A stretch of 8,161 bases of DNA, taken from positions 1 to 8,161 of the forward strand of contig JADGGM010000108.1 of NCBI GenBank assembly GCA_019689955.1, in the 5' to 3' direction. Shown one piece after another: positions 1 to 6,204 of this stretch. The first letter of the stretch is position 1. The number at the start of each line of letters is the position of its first letter. Both the position numbers and the translations under genes were made by a program. Source of the DNA: Gemmatimonadaceae bacterium (lineage in GTDB: Bacteria; Gemmatimonadota; Gemmatimonadetes; Gemmatimonadales; Gemmatimonadaceae). The notes beneath the pieces are model-generated. The model ran no database searches, had not been told where the DNA came from, and was given only the letters and a program-made list of their open reading frames with translations.

Positions 1-51
1 CGCCACCGGCGTCGGACTGCCCCTTCCCCGCTTCCCCTCACTGCTCCACAC

Positions 52-56
52 GGAGG
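52..56 (+). promoter_or_regulatory. Shine-Dalgarno GGAGG of the SusC-like gene
   Basis: A perfect GGAGG core lies two bases before the ATG at 59 and eight bases before the in-frame GTG at 65. The spacing favours GTG 65 (giving MRCSVVLRCAVW...), although both starts leave a usable signal peptide. The rest of 1-58 is C-rich, and I recognise no -35/-10 pair, operator or terminator in it. The promoter may lie upstream of the window. Confidence 0.6.
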
Positions 57-717
57 TCATGCGCGTGCGTTGCTCTGTCGTGTTGCGTTGTGCCGTGTGG
101 CTCGCCCCCTGGCTGGGCGGGCCGCTGGTCGCGCAAGCGCTCCCCTCGACGGTGCGCTCCAGTCCGAGCGCCGCGGCCCCGGCGAGCAGCACCGCCGTGG
201 ACACGCCGGCCGGATCGCGTGCCCAGCGCGCGGACACCGGCCCGCTCGCCCGCCGCGTCTCCCTCGATGTGCGGAACGTCCCCCTGCGCGACGTGCTCCG
301 CGAGATCAACCGGCAGGCGCAGCTCGGCCTCGCCTTCACCCCGCGGGTCGTGCCGGTCGACCGCCCGGTCACGATCCACGCCGACAGCCTCCCCGCGGGC
401 GAGGCGCTCGCGCGCGTGCTCCGGGGCACCGGCGTGCGCGTGGTGGTGACGAGGACCGGCAGCGTGATGCTCGTGCGTGACGACTCGATGACGGCGTCGG
501 CGCCGGACAGCGCCTTCGGCGTCGTCGTCGTCCACGTCACCGACACGACCACTTCGGCCCCGCTCGCCGGCGTGGTCGTCGGCATTCGCGGGACCACGCT
601 CGTGGGGACGACGAACGAGAGCGGGCTCGCGGCGATCCCGCGCGTGCCCGTGGGCTACCGGATCGTCACCGTGCGCCACGTCGGGTACCTGCCCGCCGAG
701 CAGCAGGTCGTGGTCGT

Positions 718-786
718 GGGGGGGGGGGGCGGGGGCGGGGGCGGGGCGGCGGGGCGGGGGGGGGCCGGCCCCCCCCGGGCGCCCCC
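718..786. repeat. Extreme G-run/C-run tract carrying the transporter frameshift
   Basis: On the plus strand the G-runs are 12 (718-729), 5, 5, 4, 2, 4 and 9 (756-764), each separated by a single C. Then come CC, GG, eight C (769-776), GGG, CG and five C (782-786). Positions 757-776 form a perfect palindrome, G8-CCGG-C8. In either frame the tract encodes only Gly/Ala/Arg/Pro filler, where homologues have a short normal linker before the TonB box. The G-only left side could form a G-quadruplex and the palindrome a hairpin. The same pattern is also what poly-G read-through artefacts from the two read directions would leave. Confidence 0.85.
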
Positions 787-794
787 ACTTCGCG

Positions 795-3551
795 ATGCAG
801 CTCGGGATGACGCGGCTGCAGCAGGTGGTGACCACCGCCACCGGGCCGCGGCGCCAGCTCGAGCTCGGGAACGACATCACCGTGGTCGACGCGGACTCGA
901 TCGCCGCGACGCAGCCGATCCGGAGCGTGAGCGATCTCCTCGCGACGCGCGTGCCGGGGCTCGTCGCGCAGACGACGAGCGGCGCGCCGGGGGACCCGAC
1001 GCGGATCCGGCTCCGCGGGCTGCACAGCGTGCTGCAGAGCAACGACCCGATCGTGATCGTCGACGGGATCCGCGTGTACGCGGAGCAGTCGGCGGCGCGG
1101 TCGGGGAACCTGGCGGTGCCGCCGTCCAGCTCCGGCTACATCGGCGGCGCGCCGGCGCCGTCGCCGCTCGACCAGATCGACCCCAACAGCATCGCGACGA
1201 TCGAGGTGCTCAAGGGGCCGAGCGCCGCCACCCTCTACGGATCCGACGCCGCCAACGGCGTCATCGTCATCACCACCAAGAAGGGACGCGCCGGCCCGGC
1301 GCGGTGGAGCGCGCATCTCGACTACGGGCGGACGACGATGCCGGGGAAGTACCCGGACGGGTACTTCCGGTGGGGACACCTCATGGGCTCGTACAGTCTG
1401 CAGTTCTGCGCGATCACCGATCAGGCGTGCGTGGTGGACAGCCTCGTGCGCTTTCAGCTCCTGAACGACCCGCAGTACACCGTGCTCGGGACCGGTGATC
1501 GCACCGCCGCGACGGTCGGCGTCTCGGGCGGGAGCGAGAACCTCACCTACAGCGTGACCGGGAGCGGCTCCGACGAGGTCGGGCTCCTCACGCTCCCGCA
1601 GTCCGAGGTCGCGCGCTACGTGGCGAACCAGGGCACCGCGCCGGCGAGCTGGATGCGGCGCCCGCACCACTACCGCACCTGGGGCGCCACCACCACGCTC
1701 AGCGCGCGGCTCAGCCCCAAGGCGGACGTGGCGATCACCGCCTCGCTCAACCGCGGCACCCAGCAGCGCTCCACGCTCGAGAACGAGCTCGGGTCGCTCA
1801 TGCGCATCTACGTCGACTCGGTGAACGGCAGGTACTACCGGTCGAACCCGCAGGGCGGCTTCGAATTCCTGACGTCGGTCTTCGGCGACTTCTATCGCCG
1901 GATCACCGCCGTCGCGACGACCTTCACCAACGGGGCGAGCCTCAACTGGCGGCCCCGCTCGTGGCTCACGGGGACGGCCGACGTGGGGATCAACTACATC
2001 AACCGCGACGACCAGATGGCGCTGCCGAGCGGGCTCGCGTTCTTCGCCACGGGGATCGACAGCATGGGGGAGGCGAGCGTCGGGAAAGGGAGCACGCTCA
2101 TGCGCACCGTGAACGCGCGGCTCGTCGCCACCGCGCCGCTCCCCGCCGGCTTCAAGCTGCAGACCGCCGCCGGCGCCAACTACACCGGCACCTCGATCGC
2201 CGATGTCTTCTACTCGGGGCGCGGCCTGCGTCCCGGGACCACGTCGCTCAACGGCGCGACGCTCGTGCAGGCACCGACCGAGACGCGCAGCGATCTCGCG
2301 ACGTTCGGCTGGTACGTCGAGCCGACGATCAGCCACAAGCGACTCTGGATCTCCACGGGGCTCCGGCTCGATGGCGGGAGCACGTTCGGGAGCCACGCGA
2401 GCCTCCCGCTCTTCCCGAAGGTCAGCGTCTCCTACCTGATCTCCGATGAGCCGTTCTTCCCGTTCAAGAACCTGTTCAACACCCTGCGCCTGCGCGCCGC
2501 GTACGGGCACGCCGGCGTGCAGCCCGGGGTGACGGACCGGCTGCGCCTGTACCAGCAAGGGGCGGTGTGGGCCGACTCGCAGCTCGTCGACGGGACCATC
2601 ATCCGCACGATCGGCAACACCAACCTCAAGCCCGAGCGCTCGCGCGAGCTCGAGGGGGGCTTCGACGCCGATCTGCTCGGCGACCGTCTCTCGGTGCAGC
2701 TCACCGGCTACCGCAACACCCGCCTCGATGCCCTCGTGAGCGTCCCGCTCCCGCCGTCGGTCGACGGAGGGCTCGTCGGGAGCGTGCTCCGGAACGTCGG
2801 GGTGATCCGCAACACCGGGTGGGAGCTCACGCTGATGGTGGAGCCGCTCCGCGGCGATGCGTTCGGGTGGGGAGCGAACCTGCTGGTGAGCGAGAACCAC
2901 AACAAGGTGGTCTCGCTCGCGCCCGGCGTGCTGCCGTTCGGGCAGCCCGATGCGCGCGTCGTGGCGGGGTATCCGCTCTACGGCCGGTGGGCGCGGCCCA
3001 TCCTCGGCTATCAGGACCTGAACGGCGACCACAAGATCACGGCCGACGAGGTGCAGATCGGCGACTCGCTGGTCTTCATGGGCGAGTCGGAGCCGAACTA
3101 CGAGGCCACGCTCTCGACGCACTTCACCTTCCTGCACAACACGCTGCGCGTCGACGCCGACTTCCACTACGAGAACGGGCTCACGCAGTACAACCAGACC
3201 GCGCTCAACAATCGCGTCTTCGCGCGGGCGGCCAACGACTCCACGGCGCCGTTCAGCCAGCAGGCGGCGATCGCGGTCATGGGGCAGACGACGTACGGCC
3301 TGATGCAGACGGTGAACACGCTGCGCGTCAACGCGCTGAACGTCAGCTACAGCCTCCCGCGCCGGATCGCACAGCGCCTCGGCGCCGACGCCATGAGCCT
3401 GTCCCTGCAGGGGACCAACCTCGGCCTGTTCACCAACTACCGCGGCAAGGACCCGAACGTGAACGCCTACGGATCGGGGAACAGCGTCGCCGACACGGGG
3501 GTGCTCCCTGTGCCCCGCACGTGGCAGATCCGCGTGAGCGCGAGCTACTGA
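795..3551 (+). CDS. Intact reading frame for the plug and beta-barrel of the same SusC-like transporter
   Basis: This is the undisturbed part of the broken transporter gene, opening at an internal Met and probably not a separate gene. No ribosome-binding site precedes 795, and sensible family sequence (HFA) continues upstream to 786. It shows a TonB-box-like segment (LQQVVTTATG, 816-845), then a plug domain with VSDLLATRVPGL, RIRLRGLHSV and DPIVIVDGIRV. The SusC signature PSAATLYGSDAANGVIVITTKKG-type block lies at 1218-1286. A long barrel region follows, containing NTNLKPERSRELEGGFD and an EF-hand-like loop (D-x-N-G-D-x-K-I-x-x-D-E, 3015-3050) that is common in SusC proteins. The last strand, WQIRVSASY, ends in an aromatic residue, as expected for BAM-dependent insertion. 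The stop TGA (3549-3551) overlaps the next start by one base. The substrate cannot be read from the sequence. Confidence 0.9.
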   Translation: MQLGMTRLQQVVTTATGPRRQLELGNDITVVDADSIAATQPIRSVSDLLATRVPGLVAQTTSGAPGDPTRIRLRGLHSVLQSNDPIVIVDGIRVYAEQSAARSGNLAVPPSSSGYIGGAPAPSPLDQIDPNSIATIEVLKGPSAATLYGSDAANGVIVITTKKGRAGPARWSAHLDYGRTTMPGKYPDGYFRWGHLMGSYSLQFCAITDQACVVDSLVRFQLLNDPQYTVLGTGDRTAATVGVSGGSENLTYSVTGSGSDEVGLLTLPQSEVARYVANQGTAPASWMRRPHHYRTWGATTTLSARLSPKADVAITASLNRGTQQRSTLENELGSLMRIYVDSVNGRYYRSNPQGGFEFLTSVFGDFYRRITAVATTFTNGASLNWRPRSWLTGTADVGINYINRDDQMALPSGLAFFATGIDSMGEASVGKGSTLMRTVNARLVATAPLPAGFKLQTAAGANYTGTSIADVFYSGRGLRPGTTSLNGATLVQAPTETRSDLATFGWYVEPTISHKRLWISTGLRLDGGSTFGSHASLPLFPKVSVSYLISDEPFFPFKNLFNTLRLRAAYGHAGVQPGVTDRLRLYQQGAVWADSQLVDGTIIRTIGNTNLKPERSRELEGGFDADLLGDRLSVQLTGYRNTRLDALVSVPLPPSVDGGLVGSVLRNVGVIRNTGWELTLMVEPLRGDAFGWGANLLVSENHNKVVSLAPGVLPFGQPDARVVAGYPLYGRWARPILGYQDLNGDHKITADEVQIGDSLVFMGESEPNYEATLSTHFTFLHNTLRVDADFHYENGLTQYNQTALNNRVFARAANDSTAPFSQQAAIAVMGQTTYGLMQTVNTLRVNALNVSYSLPRRIAQRLGADAMSLSLQGTNLGLFTNYRGKDPNVNAYGSGNSVADTGVLPVPRTWQIRVSASY

Positions 3552-3553
3552 TG
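3549..3553 (+). promoter_or_regulatory. TGATG stop-start overlap, SusC-like to SusD-like
   Basis: The transporter stop TGA (3549-3551) shares its last base with the ATG (3551-3553) of the SusD-like gene. Such overlaps usually indicate translational coupling, which would match the stoichiometry of the SusCD complex. An in-frame ATG at 3584 is an alternative start that would remove the overlap. Confidence 0.6.
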
Positions 3554-5062
3554 ACGCCCACCCTCCAGCGCCTGAGTGTGTCGATGACTCTCCGACGCAG
3601 CGCGATCCCGGCGGCGATGATGCTCCTCGTGGCATGGGGAACGGCGTGCTCCCCCGAGCGCATCGTCGACAACGCCCCTCTCCCGCCCGACGTGGCAGAC
3701 CCCGGGCTGACCAAGACGCCTGCCGGCGCCGTGGCGGCGTACCACGGCACCCTCTCCCTGTTCAACAGCGCGTTTGCCGCGAACGTCGTCAACGGCCTGA
3801 CGCAGGGCTCGTTCGTGGTCGCGTCCGGCGTGATCAGCGATGAGCTGCAGGACGGGAGCGTCGGCGAGCCGATCTCCGTCTTCACCGCGAGGACGCCGCT
3901 CGACAGTCGCGTCGCGCCGGAGTGCCCGTACGGGGTGCCCACCACCACCTGCAACGAGGACTACTACGGCGTGGTGTACTCCGCGCTGCAGGGCGTCCGG
4001 GCGAACGCGAGCGAGGCCCGCGGCCTGCTCACGCACTACGCGCCCGACAGCCTGCGCGCGCTCACGGGACACCTCTACGCGCTCACGGCGTACACCGAGA
4101 CGTTTCTGGCGGATCTCTACTGCTCCGGCGTCCCGCTGAGCACCATCGACTTCGAGGGCAACTACACGCTGAAGCCCGGCTCCAGCACGGACGAGGTCTA
4201 CCAGCACGCGCTCCTCTTCTTCGACAGCGCGCTCACGCTCGCAGCGGACAGTGAGCGCATCATGAACCTGGCGCGCGTGGGGAAGGGGCGCGTGCTGCTC
4301 GACCTCGGCCAGTACGCCGCCGCCGCACAGGCGGTGGCGGAGGTGCCGAACGATTTCGCGTACCGCGAGTTCTACACCGCCACCTCGGCCGGGGGCACGT
4401 CGACGCCGGCGTTGCTCAACTTCGCCTACTACCAGGCGGGGAGCCGGTGGGAGATCACGGTGGCCGACACCGAAGGGCACAACGGGCTCGACTACCGCTC
4501 GAGCCGCGATCCGCGCACCGCGTCGACTGCGCTGGCGACGAAGAACGGGTACGGCGTGACCCTCTACCACCCCGACAAGTACGCCACCAGCGGCGTCACG
4601 CCGGTCGTGGTCGCCAGCGGGATCGAGGCGCGGCTCATCGAGGCCGAAGCGGCGCTCAACGCCGGCGACGCGAGCTGGCTGGACAAGCTCAACGCGCTCC
4701 GCACCGACGGGACGTTCGACACGCAGCCGAGCGATACCAATCCGGCCGTGACCGACACGCTCTGGCACGCGGGCATCGGCGGCGTCGCGGGGCTCCGCCC
4801 GCTTGGCGATCCCAGCACGCCGGACGCGCGCGTCGATCTCCTCTTCCGCGAGCGCGCGTTCTGGCTCTTCCTCACCGGGCACCGCCAGGGGGACCTGCGG
4901 CGGCTCGTGCGCAACTACGGGCGCGTCGCGGACGCGGTGTACCCGACGGGCCGCTACGCCGGCGGATCCGGGAGCTACGGGAGCGACGTCACCGTCCCCA
5001 TCCCGGCGCGCGAGCGGCAAGGGAACCCTCTGTTCACCGGCTGCCTGAATCGCGGCGCGTGA
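3551..5062 (+). CDS. SusD/RagB-family substrate-binding outer-membrane lipoprotein
   Basis: This 503-residue protein is the surface lid of the SusCD importer. It captures substrate and closes over the SusC barrel. The N-terminus has a basic stretch (LRRSAIPAA), a hydrophobic core (MMLLVAWG) and a lipobox-like GTAC with Cys33 as the lipidation site; Gly at -3 makes the lipobox slightly atypical. The body has the helical pattern of this family, including RALTGHLYALTAYTETFLADLYCSGVPLS and a TPR-like stretch around ARVGKGRVLLDLGQYAAAAQAV. The C-terminus carries the strongest signature: FRERAFWLFLTGHRQGDLRRL from residue 432, then VYPTGRY, YGSDVTVPIP and GNPLFTGC. Length is normal for the family. 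The start at 3551 overlaps the SusC stop. ATG 3584 (Met12) would give a more compact signal peptide and is a fair alternative. The ligand is unknown; relatives bind glycans or peptides. Confidence 0.93.
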   Translation: MTPTLQRLSVSMTLRRSAIPAAMMLLVAWGTACSPERIVDNAPLPPDVADPGLTKTPAGAVAAYHGTLSLFNSAFAANVVNGLTQGSFVVASGVISDELQDGSVGEPISVFTARTPLDSRVAPECPYGVPTTTCNEDYYGVVYSALQGVRANASEARGLLTHYAPDSLRALTGHLYALTAYTETFLADLYCSGVPLSTIDFEGNYTLKPGSSTDEVYQHALLFFDSALTLAADSERIMNLARVGKGRVLLDLGQYAAAAQAVAEVPNDFAYREFYTATSAGGTSTPALLNFAYYQAGSRWEITVADTEGHNGLDYRSSRDPRTASTALATKNGYGVTLYHPDKYATSGVTPVVVASGIEARLIEAEAALNAGDASWLDKLNALRTDGTFDTQPSDTNPAVTDTLWHAGIGGVAGLRPLGDPSTPDARVDLLFRERAFWLFLTGHRQGDLRRLVRNYGRVADAVYPTGRYAGGSGSYGSDVTVPIPARERQGNPLFTGCLNRGA

Positions 5063-5073
5063 CCTCTTCGACC

Positions 5074-5077
5074 AAGG
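5074..5077 (+). promoter_or_regulatory. Shine-Dalgarno AAGG of the Ig-like/cupredoxin-like lipoprotein gene
   Basis: AAGG lies eight bases before the ATG at 5086, inside the only real intergenic gap of the window (5063-5085, 23 bases). This supports 5086 over the later in-frame ATG at 5128 or the GTG at 5059. No promoter or terminator is visible in the gap, so the gene is probably read through from the SusCD pair. Confidence 0.55.
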
Positions 5078-5085
5078 CGATCACC

Positions 5086-6204
5086 ATGCACGCTCGCTTT
5101 CGCCGGCCCACGCGGCCGAGCTCCTGGATGGTGCGGGGCGGGACCGTCGCGATGCTCGCGGCGGTGCTGGGTTGCGGCTCGGACAGCGTCGCCCCCACGC
5201 CGTCCACCGATGTGTCGCGCCTCTACTGGTCGCTCACGCTCGACCAGCACGCGATCAATCTCTCGACCGTGGCGCCGTACGACACGGTGCGCCTCACGGC
5301 CACACCGCGGCAGGCGGATGGCCAGCCGCTCACCGACACGAGCGTCGCGATGCCGACGTTTCGCTCGACCGACCCCGCGCGCGTGCGCGTGAGCGCGGAC
5401 GGGCTGTTGCAGGCCGTCGCCCCCGGGCAGGCCGTCGCGGTGATCGCGACGCTGCAGGTGGGGTTCATCACGCACACCGACACGGCGCTGGTGTACGTCA
5501 CCAACAGCGCAGCGCCCTCCGTGCCGGCCGGGTTCTCGATCCACCCGTTGCCGGGCGACAGCACGATCTGGGATGCGAACCAGCTGTCGAACTTCGACTT
5601 GTTCGGACCGGCGACGATCGTGCCGCACGATTCGCTGGGTAACCCGATCAGCGGGATCGGGATCTCGTTCTCCTCGTCGGACACGACGATCGCGAAGATC
5701 GCGCGGACCACGGGCGTGCTCGATGGGCGCCGTCCGGGGCAGGTGAAGATCATCGCGAGCACGACGGCGTTCGGCGTGGTGATGGCGGACACGATCCCGT
5801 TCACGATCACGATGCCGGCGACCCAGCTGGTCATCGCGGCGCCGCCGTCCACGAACCCGACCGGCAACAACATCTTCGGCCCGGCGACGGTGGAGATCGC
5901 GGCGGGGGGCGAGGTCGTCTGGGGGAACTACTCGTTCACGCCGACGGACATCGTGTTCGACGATCCAACGAACGTGGCCGAGGACATCCTCATCTGCGGC
6001 TGCGGGAGCGGCAACGTCGATTTCTTCGTCGGCGACTCGGTCTTCGGCCCCGGTATCGCGGCGCGCCGCTTCCCCGTGGCTGGCACGTATACGTATCACA
6101 CGACCGCGCCCGGCGGCGCCTCGGGAAAGATCATCGTCTATCCACCGCCCGCGGCGAGCGCGGACCGCGCGCGCCCGGGCGTCATGCTGACGCGCGATCG
6201 ATGA
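5086..6204 (+). CDS. Lipoprotein with two Ig-like (BIG2-type) domains and a copper-ligand-less cupredoxin-like domain
   Basis: This 372-residue predicted lipoprotein has a hydrophobic stretch (GGTVAMLAAVLG) followed by a good lipobox VLGC with Cys30. Two Ig-like segments follow. The first is at about 48-139 and has the BIG2 pattern FRSTDPARVRVSADGLLQAV. The second is at about 172-242 (FSSSDTTIAKIARTTGVLDG). The C-terminal part (about 262-352) reads like a plastocyanin-type cupredoxin: VEIAAGGEVVW, DIVFDD, then RRFPVAGTYTYH and SGKIIVY. The positions where copper proteins carry His, Cys, His and Met hold Thr287, Thr339, Pro342 and Ala345, so type-1 copper binding is not expected. A C304-G-C306 pair lies in the middle of this domain. 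The gene follows SusD by 23 bases and overlaps the next start by four bases. By position it may act as an accessory ligand-binding lipoprotein of the SusCD complex (inference). An ATG at 5128 is a possible alternative start. Domain calls are by eye. Confidence 0.82.
   Translation: MHARFRRPTRPSSWMVRGGTVAMLAAVLGCGSDSVAPTPSTDVSRLYWSLTLDQHAINLSTVAPYDTVRLTATPRQADGQPLTDTSVAMPTFRSTDPARVRVSADGLLQAVAPGQAVAVIATLQVGFITHTDTALVYVTNSAAPSVPAGFSIHPLPGDSTIWDANQLSNFDLFGPATIVPHDSLGNPISGIGISFSSSDTTIAKIARTTGVLDGRRPGQVKIIASTTAFGVVMADTIPFTITMPATQLVIAAPPSTNPTGNNIFGPATVEIAAGGEVVWGNYSFTPTDIVFDDPTNVAEDILICGCGSGNVDFFVGDSVFGPGIAARRFPVAGTYTYHTTAPGGASGKIIVYPPPAASADRARPGVMLTRDR
6201..6204 (+). promoter_or_regulatory. ATGA start-stop overlap, lipoprotein to TldD-like gene
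   Basis: The TldD-like ATG (6201-6203) overlaps the lipoprotein TGA (6202-6204). No strong Shine-Dalgarno sequence precedes it, so translation is likely coupled to the upstream gene. The Tat motif begins at residue 4, which fixes this start. Confidence 0.7.

Larger units (their letters stand above)
59..3551 (+). pseudogene. SusC/RagA-family TonB-linked outer-membrane transporter, frameshifted at a poly-G/C tract
   Basis: This gene encodes the barrel of a SusCD-type outer-membrane importer, which is opened by TonB from the periplasm. The N-terminal frame (59 to about 721) shows a signal peptide of about 27 residues ending LVAQA. It continues with an STN domain (residues about 66-139, VSLDVRNVPLRDVLREIN) and a carboxypeptidase-regulatory-like domain (about 155-220, LAGVVVGIRGTT to VTVRHVGYLPAEQQ). 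The TonB-box region, plug and barrel follow in another frame from about 786, starting HFAMQLGMTRLQQVVTTATG. The switch is a net +1 base (67 nt between codon 719 and codon 786). Unrepaired, the first frame runs on as nonsense to a stop at 1498, giving 479 residues without a plug. Repaired, the protein would be about 1,160 residues, normal for STN-bearing SusC proteins. The ATG at 59 lies only two bases after GGAGG (52-56). The in-frame GTG at 65 has better spacing and keeps the signal peptide. Family assignment is confident; whether the break is real is not. Confidence 0.9.

Noticed and set aside
1..58. Search for a promoter or terminator ahead of the first gene
   Set aside because: The stretch is short and C-rich, and apart from GGAGG shows no recognisable -35/-10 pair, inverted repeat or T-run.
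722..1498. Continuation of the N-terminal transporter frame beyond the G tract
   Set aside because: After the tract this frame is Arg/Asp/Ala-rich nonsense overlapping the real plug domain in another frame, so it is only what the frameshift would make.
3015..3050. EF-hand-like calcium loop D-L-N-G-D-H-K-I-T-A-D-E in the barrel, considered as a novel calcium switch
   Set aside because: A D-x-N-G-D-x-x-I type loop is a common feature of SusC-family barrels, so it supports the family call rather than being a surprise.
2567..3550. In-frame upstream extension of the SusD-like reading frame to 2567
   Set aside because: The extension is shadow sequence inside the transporter gene. The signal peptide and lipobox place the start at 3551 or 3584.
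666..3635. Open minus-strand frame of 989 codons opposite the transporter gene
   Set aside because: Its product is a repetitive Arg/Ala/Gly/His/Val-rich sequence with no domain pattern, as expected for the antisense of a GC-rich gene. The plus strand carries clear SusC motifs throughout.
3545..5020. Open minus-strand frame of 491 codons opposite the SusD-like gene
   Set aside because: It shows the same Arg/Ala/Val-rich shadow composition; the plus strand has an unmistakable SusD C-terminus.
4447..5085. In-frame upstream extension of the lipoprotein reading frame to 4447
   Set aside because: It lies inside the SusD-like gene and has shadow composition. The signal sequence and AAGG site support a start at 5086.
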